From Tenrec ecaudatus (taxonomy: Eukaryota; Chordata; Mammalia; Afrosoricida; Tenrecidae), in assembly GCF_050624435.1 (NCBI RefSeq), contig NC_134541.1, positions 100,436,805 through 100,500,804 of the forward strand: a stretch of 64,000 nt of DNA, given 5' to 3'. The notes beneath the pieces were generated by a model. That model was not told the origin of the DNA, did not search any database, and saw only the letters and a list, made by a program, of their open reading frames with translations. How positions within the stretch are numbered: the first letter of the stretch is position 1; every line of letters starts with the position of its first letter. Made by a program: the position numbers and the translations under genes. Shown in pieces: positions 22,396-30,980 of the stretch.

Positions 22396-22524
22396 TATCT
22401 CTATGGCAGTCAAAATGTTCACTATCTAGTAGAAAGTCAGAGAGAAAAAGAACGTCAGACCCCTATGATTGCCCTCCACATCCACCCACCCAATCCCACC
22501 TCAGAGTCCCTGGTTGGTTAACCT

Positions 22525-22683
22525 CAAGATTGGAGATTGGTACCCACCCAGGCATGTCTCAAGCGGGGGAAAGCCCAGCAGTTTGAAAGGTCACAGCCAT
22601 TGGAGACCCTACAAGCACACTTCTACTCTGGCCCTCTTAGGGTCCCTAGGAGTCAGAGGTGACTATGGCAATGGGGGCGGGGG
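22525..22683 (+). repeat. AfroSINE supplying the TNFRSF17 stop codon
   Basis: Plus-strand SINE: AGCAGTTTGAAAGGTCACAG, GCACACTTCTACTCTGGCCC, GGAGTCAGAGGTGACTATGG then a CAATGGGGGCGGGG tail. It lies antisense to TNFRSF17, and its 3' end carries the gene's last codons and TAG. Confidence 0.85.
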
Positions 22684-22941
22684 GCGGGGGGCTGTTGGCA
22701 CCGGCTGCATCTGGCAGGCTGTTGGTGTGGTCACCGGTTTTTGTGGTGACAAGAATAGCCGTGCCTTCCTCCATAGCTGGGAGGGGCAACAAGTGGTCAG
22801 AATCGGCCTTTGGTCTGCTCTTGACGCAGTCTTCACAGGTGCATTCTTCTACAGTGTAGCCCAGGCCGCTCGGAAGGGCAATTTCAACACCAGTCTTGCT
22901 GCCGTCCAGGTCCACAGTAGCCACATCCTGGAGAGCTGGTC
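22646..22941 (-). CDS. TNFRSF17: TNFRSF17 exon 3: cytoplasmic tail with SINE-derived end
   Basis: The last coding exon has 295 or so bases and starts after acceptor ATAACCAG|GA. It codes the cytoplasmic tail: [16 protein letters not shown], then [12 protein letters not shown], then [20 protein letters not shown], which follow human BCMA closely and cover the TRAF-binding region. After [10 protein letters not shown] the protein departs from the human end (SATEIEKSISAR) and runs through [14 protein letters not shown] to a TAG at 22648-22646. That last piece is read antisense through the G-rich tail and 3' end of an AfroSINE lying on the plus strand at about 22525-22683. The predicted whole protein is 186 residues, against 184 in human. 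Downstream of the SINE, minus-strand sequence TTTCTACTAGATAG near 22437-22422 resembles the human terminal codons and stop, so the old end was displaced. No convincing poly(A) signal was fixed. Confidence 0.93.
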
Positions 22942-24289
22942 CTGGTTATGCAAAAAGAGAAACATTAACGTACACGTCCTAGGGGTGTGGTCACAGCAGC
23001 CTTCGCAGTACACGTCAGGACTCGGAAGCACAGAGACAGATGGCCTCGTACTCACAGGCCACCGTTGGGTTGAAAGCATACATGGATAGGGACGTACAGC
23101 GCCTTTGCTTTTTTAAGTGTGAGTTCGAATGTTTTCCCACTTTTGAAAATCGAAAGTGCCTACCTGCCAATCTGGATGACTGTGCTCTCACTTCAAAGGC
23201 GCTTGAATCCCTGCAGGGGATCAAGCTGCTGAAGCCCAGAGCTGCAGGCAAAGTGTGGTGCAGCTCCACCCTGCCCCCTTGGGAAGAGAGAGGTGAATCT
23301 AGCGGTGACATATCTCACCCCACTGGTTGCTGGGGTTGTTACCAACTTAGCCTTTGAAAGCATTTTGAGCTTTTGTGCCACTTTCGTGTCACTCTGGAGA
23401 GTGACAAGAATTACCATATGTCTCAGCCCTCAAGATCAGCCTGTGGGCAACAGAAGTATAGATGGCTCTCTTCCAGAGCATTGTGCAGCAAATGAAATAA
23501 ATAATAGCATGTCTCTGTGCTCACATAAAAAGGAGTCCCTCAAGTTTACTGCCTTCTCAACATCCTCACCAGCACACTTAAAGTCTCTTCCCACCCCTCT
23601 GACAGACCCCAGGCAAAGAGAGAAGTAACCGAGGTGCCTGCAGAATAGCCATCTCCCTTCTCCGGGGGAGTCAGAAAGCAACTGAGGTGTATGCTGTACT
23701 CCTTCTACCTGGGGAGCGAGGCCACTGCGGCTTAGTGCTTCCAGTCAGACCACAGGCTGCTGGAAGATCCTGCCCTTAAGAAGCCCATCAGTGGAGCACC
23801 CACTTCTCTGGGCCTGGGTCTCTACTGCTTCCTCAAGACCGTTATTTTTGAGAGGGTGACGTCACTCATCAAGGAACAAATGGTCGTTCCTTCATAGCAC
23901 ATCTCTGTTCACCAAAGAGATTTGTATTAGAACCGTGGCATCTTGGGAAATTCACTGTTCCAGACTGAGTCTGACAGCCTGCTGTCTCATCCATGTCCTG
24001 ACTTTTAGTCAGAGATGGGTCTTTCCGAGGAAACTGGGTTCTTCGGTAGAGTAGTTACCAAAGGAAAAATTGTGGGAGAAGGCTGCCATTGCAGGAAGCC
24101 TGTAAGAGAGGGCCAACTCCAGAGTGAAGACAGTTCACTTCAGGCTTAGGGAAGCTCCTTAAACAAGCTGGCCTCTCTCACCCTTTAAAGGACTCCAAGG
24201 GCAATAGCAATAGACAACATTGAAGATAACTGGGACTCGCAAGGGCCACCGCTTGGAAAGAGGCTTCAATGATTCATCATTAAACCCAC
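22942..24289 (-). other. TNFRSF17: TNFRSF17 intron 2
   Basis: 1348 bases between donor GTGGGT and acceptor CAG. No repeat recognised inside. Open frames here on either strand are unsupported. Confidence 0.9.
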
Positions 24290-24436
24290 CTGTGTGCTTG
24301 AATTTGTCCTTCAGTAGTTCAGCACCCATCTTTTTGAGCAAGAACATCAGCACGAACATGGCCAAAGACACCATCAGGCACAGGCCTAGACAGGCCCAGA
24401 GAATCACACTGGGTCCCTTGGTGGAATTAGTCAGAC
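24290..24436 (-). CDS. TNFRSF17: TNFRSF17 exon 2: stalk, transmembrane helix, juxtamembrane
   Basis: Exon of 147 bases (49 codons), phase 1 at both ends. The acceptor is ...GAAG|GT and the donor is ACAG|GTGGGT. The exon codes a short Ser/Thr/Asn stalk, then a hydrophobic helix (VILWACLGLCLMVSLAMFVL and following), ending in a basic stop-transfer stretch (LLKKMG) and KDKFKHTG. This matches the human NSVKGTNAILWTCLG ... LLRKINSEPLKDEFKNTG region in order and spacing. The helix doubles as the signal anchor that puts the N-terminus outside the cell. The intron to exon 1 is 324 bases and the intron to exon 3 is 1348 bases. Confidence 0.96.
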
Positions 24437-24760
24437 CTTCATGGAAACAACATCAGATGGCATCAGCATTGACTTTCAAATTCTGAAGAGCACTTAATTA
24501 GGAGAGTTGATGAGCATTGATTTTGCTAATAGTGCTGAATAAAAAAGTGAGTTTGGGTCTGAATAATTACTAATCACTGCCCTCTCTCCTTTTGCTTTTT
24601 GATTCTGAAACAACCATCTCATCATCTTCCCTCTCACATTTGATTAATTACAACAGTCACTAGAGAAGGGAGGGAGGGAGGGAGGCGAAAAGAGAAAGGA
24701 AGGTAAACGAGAGAAAGACATCTCACGTCCATGAAAGATTGTTCCAGAAACATTACTTAC

Positions 24761-24878
24761 TTGCATTGCAGTAGCGCTGACAGGTTCGAGGAGGGGTATT
24801 GGAACATCGTAGGTGACAAGGTTTGCAGGAATGAAGCAAACCATCAAAATATTGACCTTGGAAGCACTGTTGAGCCAT
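24761..24878 (-). CDS. TNFRSF17: TNFRSF17 (BCMA) exon 1: extracellular cysteine-rich domain
   Basis: TNFRSF17 is a single-pass type III receptor on plasma cells that binds BAFF and APRIL and signals through TRAFs to NF-kB. This exon gives 39 codons plus one base, starting [15 protein letters not shown]. All six cysteines of the single TNFR cysteine-rich domain are present (residues 5, 18, 21, 25, 33, 37), and the ligand-contact DxL turn is seen as FDGLL. The donor reads GCAA|GTAAGT. Human BCMA starts three codons earlier (MLQM...); here that codon is AAG, so the second methionine is taken as the start. One serine of the human CSSNTPP segment is missing (CSNTPP). There is no signal peptide, as expected for BCMA. 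The identification rests on remembered human protein sequence; it is very sure because all three exons match in order, phase and splice sites. Confidence 0.96.
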
Positions 24879-25099
24879 TTGGAACTTGGTTGCAAAAAGA
24901 AACAAGGGAACCGCAGAAAGAACAGCCCCGAACAAGTATAACTGTCATCAAGAATTCCGTAGCAAATGATGCCCCGGCAGCCAGAATGCCAAAGAAGTAA
25001 AAACAGAACTCCACGCAGCCACCCTTGGTTCGTTTTGGGGGTGGTCACCTTGCACTGTGGCTAAGGATTTGAATACCAGCTAGAATTCAAGTTTCTAAG

Positions 25100-25185
25100 T
25101 TTGTAGCTTGGGGGAGATAGGAAGTAGGCCGTCAATATTCAGGGCAAACTACACCTGAAACAGAAACTGCTTATTTATAGAGGAA
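25100..25185 (-). promoter_or_regulatory. TNFRSF17: Probable TNFRSF17 promoter: TATA-like box and IRF-like motif
   Basis: On the minus strand TATAAATA lies at about 25179-25172, some 300 bases before the ATG. Directly downstream, plus-strand 25157-25168 reads GAAACAGAAACT, a GAAAnnGAAA element of the kind bound by IRF factors. IRF4 is a driver of plasma-cell expression, so the site is plausible, but nothing here shows it is used. The stretch 25109-24879 would be 5' UTR; parts of it (CAAACTTAGAAACTTGAA on the minus strand) agree with my memory of the human 5' UTR. The start site itself is not fixed. Confidence 0.5.
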
Positions 25186-25839
25186 ATGTCACATGCAGGT
25201 GACAGTTGCAAGATGTAGACACGCCTGGAGTAGGAGGTTCAACACCCATCCTGGGACACCTGTGATGGGAGGGGTGCTAGGCCCAAGAGAGAGGGTTAAG
25301 GCTAGAGCCATCGCCCTTAGGAACCTTAAGAGCTATTGAGAACCACACTCAGATAACCATCAATGATGAAGAACATTCATCCCTGCATCCAAAAACTCCA
25401 AGTCAGAAAAACTCAGAGATCTGAGCGTAGACACATTATAGTTAAACTGACACAAGTCTAAGACCAGGATAAAATCCTAAATCTTAAAAGTCTTGATAAA
25501 ATGTGAGAGAGTGAAGGAGCTATTAAAAATGACCCAGGAGTTCTGAACTTAGGGAAAATTGCAAATGAACTTGCGGAAATGGTAAAATCTAAAGACAGAG
25601 CTAACTTGGCAAGGGGTGGAGAGAACAGAAAACTTAAAACATGGATAAGCTGATAGAAAATGATTCATCACCCTACCACCCAGCAGAGACTATTATCATT
25701 TTTTTGGAATGCCACAGAGGGTGGTTAACATTTCAGTAGATACACTTTGTTTGATCTACTCTGTCCTCTGGAGTCCAGATGCATTGACTTGGTGGCAGTG
25801 GATTTAGGTTGACTTGGTGGCAATGAATTTAGTTTGGGT
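25185..25839. other. No gene recognised
   Basis: Upstream flank of TNFRSF17, unassigned sequence. Confidence 0.5.
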
Positions 25840-27245
25840 GGGGCAAACAAGCTTAAGCACTTAAATGTTCAGCGGCTACCAGGAAGGTTAGCAGTTCAAA
25901 CCCACCCCGAGGCACTCGGAAGCTCTACTTCTCAAGGATCTAGAAAGTAGCCTTGAGAGGCCTGTGGCTTTCCTTTCTTTTTTTAATCATTTTATTGGGG
26001 GCTCGTACAACCCTTTTCACAATCCATACATCCATCCATTGTGTCAAGCACATTTGTTGCCATCATCATTCTAAAAACACTTCATTTCTACTTGAGTCCT
26101 TGATATCAGCTCCTCATTTCCCCCTCCTTCCCCTCTCCCTCATGAACCCTTGATAATTTATTAATTATTATTATTTTGTCATATCTTACACTGTCCGATG
26201 TCTCCCTTCACCTACTTTTCTGTTTTCGGTCCCTCAGGGAGGAGGTTATACGTAGATCCTTATAATCGGTTCCCCCTTTGTACCCACCTTCCCTCCATTC
26301 TCCCGGCATCGCCACTGTCACCACTGGTCCTGAAGGGATCATCTGTCCTGGATTCCCTGTGTTTCCAATTCCTATCTGTACCAGTGTGCATCCTCTGGGC
26401 TCGCTGGATTTGTAAGGTAAATTTGGGATCATGATAGTGGGGGTGGGGGGAGAAGCTTTTAGGAACTAGAGGAAAGTTGTATGTTTTATTGGTGCTACCC
26501 TGCACCCTGACTGGCTGGTCTCCTCCCTGAGACCCTTCTGTAAGGGGGTGTCCAGTTGCCTACAGATGGGCTTTGGGTCCCTACTCTGCACTCCCTCTCA
26601 TTCACAATGATATGATTTTTTTGTTTTTTAATTCCTGATACCTCATCCCTTCCACACCTTGTGATCACACAGGTTGCTGTGCTTCTTCCATTTGGTCTTT
26701 ATTGCTTCTGAGCTAGATGGCTGTTTGTTTGTTTATCTTCAAGCCTTTAAGACTTCAGACGCTATATCTTTTGATAGTCGGGCACCATCAGCTTTCTTCA
26801 CCACATTTGCTTATGCACACATTTGTCTTCAGCGATCGTGTCGGGAAGGTGTGCATCCTGGAATGCCAATTTAATAGAACAAAGTGTTCTTGCATTGAGG
26901 GAGTACTTGAGTGGAGGTCCAATGTCCATCTGTGACCTTAATACTAAATTATAAATAATATGCACATAGATCTATTGCCGCACCATCCTATATAAATATA
27001 TATATGCCTGTATTTAGACCTCTATAAATGCCCTTTGCCTCCTAGTTCCTTCCTCTATTCCTTTTACTTTCCTCTTGTCCCACTATCATGCTCGGCCTTC
27101 ATTAGGTTTCAGTAATTTCTCTCAGTTACATTGCCCTTGCCGAATCCCTACCAGAGAGGCCTGTGGCTTTCCACCCTGTACAGTTCCACTCTGACATCCA
27201 TGGACTCACCAGCAGTCAGAATTGACTCGGCAGCAAGTAACAACA
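25840..27245 (+). repeat. AfroSINE split by an L1
   Basis: The head (AGCAGTTCAAACCCACCCC) and middle are at about 25845-25973; the rest (TACAGTTCCACTCTGACATC, AGTCAGAATTGACTCGGCAG) is at 27173-27245. The L1 below lies in between. Confidence 0.88.
25974..27153 (-). mobile_element. L1 3' UTR insertion with 19-bp target duplication
   Basis: The plus strand begins with the complement of the poly-A end (TTTCTTTTTTTAATCATTTT) and runs through CAGCTCCTCATTTCCCCCTC, GATCCTTATAATCGGTTCCC, GCTTCTGAGCTAGATGGCTG to TGCTCGGCCTTCATTAGG. Target duplication GAGAGGCCTGTGGCTTTCC is perfect at 25955-25973 and 27154-27172. 5'-truncated; no ORF2. Confidence 0.96.
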
Positions 27246-28109
27246 TGTATCTGTTCTGTTTGTCTGTTTCATATAAATGGAATCACTTGAATTTATTTTG
27301 GCCATACTGAGTGAGACCCACATAAAAAGATGTTCAGGAGGCAACCAGAATGATTTCCCTCTGTCATTGGGGTCCATTCCCCAGCCGGCCTAGAGCCCTT
27401 GGCTCTCACCCACAGTTTACAGAAGCCCAGCGCCGTGCATGGCCTCAGATTTCCAAAGCCATTGGTAACACACTCTGCAAGGAAAAGTCCACTCAACTGG
27501 AAGATTCTTTTTTTCAAAATTACTAAACTGTAGACAAGGTTTGACAGCACAACCGTTGGACTTTCCGTGCTTACCTCCAACCAATAGTAGACCATTTCTA
27601 CTTCAGGCTGGAGTAGCTCTTTCCCTCGAAGAGAGACAGTTAGGCCTTTGACTGTCGATCTAGTCCTTGGCTTCTCTGGACTCACTAGAATGACAACCTC
27701 TGAACTGGGCTGTGCCCACTAGGCTTCCCTGGGAACTGCGTTTCCAGAATGTGCTTCACTGTGAGGTTTCAGGACAGGAATGACCAAAAGAAAAAGCATG
27801 CGTGAGATTTGGAAGGCAGGTGAAGGAGGCACGGCTGTTCTCTGAAGGGCATCATTGTCAGATACAGAGCTGGACAGTCACAGAAATGCCCGGCATCCAA
27901 CTCTTCTTCCTGACTGCTGACCCTGCTGATGCTTGGCTATGTAGGAGGAGTTACACAGAAGCAGTAGCTTCCCTAGGCAGCTCCGTGACACACATGCCCT
28001 TCCCAGCCCAGACCAGCCCATCTTGGCAGCTTGGCATTCCTGGCTTCTCAGATGAACTGGTTAGTGACTCCTTTGGTCTTCACCTCCCGAGCTCCTCCCA
28101 CGATTGCGT
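27246..28109. other. No gene supported
   Basis: Frames of 130 codons (27293-27685, minus) and 151 codons (27802-28257, plus) are open, but I recognise no domain, splice context or homologue. Treated as chance. Confidence 0.45.
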
Positions 28110-28175
28110 AAGGTCTACAAAACCAACACCAGTTGCCCTAGAGTTGACACCAACTCATAGCAGAGGAGAGCAGCA
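28110..28175 (-). repeat. AfroSINE tail fragment
   Basis: CAGTTGCCCTAGAGTTGACA and CCAACTCATAGCAGAGG, the complement of the SINE 3' end. Confidence 0.65.
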
Positions 28176-28264
28176 CTCTGTGATGTCCCCACATAAACCA
28201 AAGTTATGCCCAAACCAAAGGCAGACAGACATTAGGCATTCAATACGGGCATGGTGAGGGGAGA

Positions 28265-28515
28265 GGCTACCCCACAAAAGTCCAAACATTCAAGGCTTAA
28301 AACACAGATACATCAAACTTCTAAATTAAAAACTTCTATGCATCAAAAGGCATTATCAAGAAAGTCGAGACAACCTAGGGATTGGTAGAAAATCTAATAA
28401 GGTCTTCATATTCCGAATATATGTATAAAGAACTCCTACAACCCAACAACCAAAAGGTAATCCATTTTTCAAACATGAACAGTGAAATTGAATAGGCATT
28501 TCTCCAAAGAGAAAG
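28265..28515 (+). mobile_element. Old L1 ORF2 fragment
   Basis: TTCTATGCATCAAAAGGCAT, ATATGTATAAAGAACTCCTA, CAACCCAACAACCAAAAGG and AATAGGCATTTCTCCAAAGA follow L1 ORF2. No open frame. Confidence 0.75.
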
Positions 28516-28544
28516 GAAGAAAGGAAGGAGGGAAAGATAAAAAG

Positions 28545-28740
28545 AACAGATGGATGCTATCCAGTCACCCCTACTCATGGCAGCCTTCTGTCCAACAGAA
28601 CAAAGCAGTGCCCAGTTCTCTGCTGTCGGCACGGTTGCCAGTGTATTCGAAGTCCGTTGGTAGGGCTATGGTGCCAATTGAGCTCACCAAGGGTCTCTTT
28701 CGTCCGTTAGCCCGCTCTGTTACACACGTCTTTCTCTGAC
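28545..28740 (-). mobile_element. RTE-type LINE/SINE tail
   Basis: TCATGGCAGCCTTCTGTCCA, ACAGAACAAAGCAGTGCCCA resemble the complement of the RTE-related tail seen at 59510-59560. Confidence 0.5.
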
Positions 28741-29667
28741 AACTGATCCCTCTGAACGTGAGAGTCAGACGTCTTCCCTGTGGTCCGTAAGATGTCCTTG
28801 GCTGCTTTCAAAAGGCCTTTCTTCACAGTTGACCTGAGTCTGGACGCCCCACTAAAACCTGTCCATCATGGGGACCCTGCTGCTATTTGAAATACCAGTG
28901 ACCTAGCTTCCCACACCACAGGAACCCGCAAGTCACCCCCACACGACAAACGGACAGACAAGTGCTGGTCCTGAAAACTTCCCCGGGGATAACAAAATAT
29001 TACCGAGCAAGCCATTTCTAGTACGCAGCAGTCCACAGGGAAAGGAGCCACAAGGGAACACAAAACGAACCAGGGCCCAAAGGAACAACAAGCAGGATGC
29101 CAGACTCCCGTTCCTCTGGTGTACCCAGACACTGCAAACAAGGCCTCGTTTCTCCTTCAGCTGGAACAGAGCCTGAGGGGAGCTGGCCTTGTGTTTGGAG
29201 AGGAGACAGCTCGGAGCCAAGGTCTGGTGAAGGAAGCCAGGCTCAGTAGCCATGCCCAGCATGCCCTGCAGCACCCTAGGCCACTGCCAACATGTTCTTC
29301 CTCCCCCTCTGCCCCTCGCCTCTAGTGCACACCTCAGAACTCCTGTTTGCTTGTGGGCATGAAAAGGCTAACTCAATTTGGGGGCCAAATTCTCCAGGCC
29401 ATCTTGCAGCTTTCCAGGACAATTTCCTTTGAAGCTGGGCTCCTCAGTGCTGCTTTCTCTTAGCATCTCCGAAGTGCCAAGTGCTGTCAGCTCTTCAGAA
29501 CTCTTCAAAGTGGCTCCGCTCTGACTTCCAAGACCTCCTAACTATTCATAGTTGTAAGGGGCCCCTGCATGTTTTTTTTTAATTTAAGTCAGTGTCTTCT
29601 CCCTATGGCACTTTTTGTCTCTTCTTTGCGCATGTGTTCTATTCATATTTTATTGTTATAAAAATAT
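28741..29667. other. No gene supported
   Basis: A 113-codon minus-strand frame (28933-29274) has no recognisable domain. Unassigned sequence. Confidence 0.45.
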
Positions 29668-29745
29668 GAGGTGCATAAAAAATTAATAGGAAAATGGAAT
29701 GAAAAAATAATAGAATTTTCCCTTGAAGTTTTGAAGCCCCCCTTG
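29668..29745. mobile_element. Palindromic mariner-like MITE, copy 4
   Basis: AAAATTAATAGGAAAATGGA ... GAAGTTTTGAAGCCCCCCTT. One arm is decayed. Confidence 0.6.
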
Positions 29746-30012
29746 GATATTATACAACATTTGGCATTCCCCCCAACCCCACCTTTTTCCCCCCAGGTGT
29801 ATGATTTAATGATCTCAATTACATTAAGCATGTTATAAAACCGTTGCCCATAATCATTGCCAACATCTCCATCACCACAAAAAGAACCTCCTTGTTTCTT
29901 CAAAGATGACTCCCCCTTCCCATCCTGCCCCTGGTAACCACAAATCAACCTTGACCTCCACACCTCCGTCTCCACTGTAAGCACCAGCGACCACAAGGTT
30001 CAGGAGTCCTAG
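29746..30012. repeat. Possible ancient L1-type sequence
   Basis: AACATCTCCATCACCACAAA and CTGCCCCTGGTAACCACAAA look like old L1 3' UTR sequence. Weak. Confidence 0.35.
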
Positions 30013-30185
30013 TGTGGCACAGGTAAGCGTCAGATGGCTAACCATAGATCAGTGGTTCACACACCTCAGCTGCTTTGAGGGAGAAAGTTGAGGCTACTTG
30101 CTCCAGTCAAGATTCACAGCCTTGGAAAGCCGCTATTGGGTCATATTCCACCTGAGGATTGACTGGCTGGTACAGGGTTTGGGTA
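30013..30185 (+). repeat. AfroSINE
   Basis: TGTGGCACAGGTAAGCG, TTCACAGCCTTGGAAAGCCG and GGATTGACTGGCTGGTACAG in SINE order. Confidence 0.7.
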
Positions 30186-30264
30186 AGATAGAGAGCATGC
30201 TAAGAATGGTACCTGTGCTTCTAAAGGCAGAGAAAACCCTTTCCATTCAACACTCACTTGTCAC

Positions 30265-30600
30265 GTGCCTAGTTTGGGTGGCATACTGATTACGTGTTGC
30301 GCTGTTAACCACAAGGCCAACTGTTATAAACCAGCCACTCTGAGGTAGAAAGATGGAGTTTTCTACTACCGTAAAGAGATACAGCCTTGAAAACCCACAG
30401 GGGAAGTTCTACACTGTTCTTCAGGGCCGCTGTGGGTCGACATCAACTCGATGGCAATAAATTTGTTTTTTGGAGAGGCATAGACTGGAACGAAGGCAGT
30501 AAGTTTGGTTTGTGGAGAGGCATAGACTGGGAGAGAGCTGACGTTCCCCATACCCGCCAAGAGTCACAGGCTCAGAAATGCACAGGGGGCAGTTCTAATC
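30265..30600 (+). repeat. AfroSINE with duplicated tail
   Basis: Head at 30268-30340, tail TGTGGGTCGACATCAACTCG then GATGGCAATAAATTTG. The tail GGAGAGGCATAGACTGG is repeated about 49 bases apart (30472 and 30516), and a further SINE tail follows to 30600. Confidence 0.75.
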
Positions 30601-30654
30601 CGTCAAAATGAGTCAGAATTGGCTGGATGATAGCACGAGAGTAAGAAGCATAGA

Positions 30655-30830
30655 CTAAGGAGCCTTGGTGGCACAGTGAGCTAAGCATCAAGCTGCTTAG
30701 GGAAAGATTGTGGTCTAATCCCACCAGTCACTCAACAAGAGAAAGGTGAGTCTGCCTGCGTCCACAAAGAGTTGCAGCCTCAGAAACCCGATGGAGCAGC
30801 TCTCTGTCCTCGGGCTGGCTGTAAGGCAAC
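30655..30830 (+). repeat. AfroSINE
   Basis: GGAGCCTTGGTGGCACAGTG is close to the AfroSINE 5' consensus; GAGTTGCAGCCTCAGAAACC follows in the middle. Confidence 0.88.
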
Positions 30831-30980
30831 TCCACAGCAGGGGGTTGGATGTGGGTTGTAAGGCACTATGCCAGCCAGGGTCAGCCGTGAACGCATCAGC
30901 TTTAATGGCATTGTGTGAGTCTGGGTAGACCAGAGAAACAAATTCATAGACACCCATATGTGTATAAGAAAGAGCTTTAT

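Noticed and set aside
22469-23357. 206-codon plus-strand frame and neighbours across TNFRSF17 exon 3
   Set aside because: Antisense shadow of the real exon and the SINE.
27293-28257. 130- and 151-codon frames
   Set aside because: No known family, no introns or exons that fit, and no poly(A) tail of a processed pseudogene.
28933-29274. 113-codon minus-strand frame
   Set aside because: No domain; hydrophobic stretch likely chance. I considered a retroviral remnant but saw no supporting motif.
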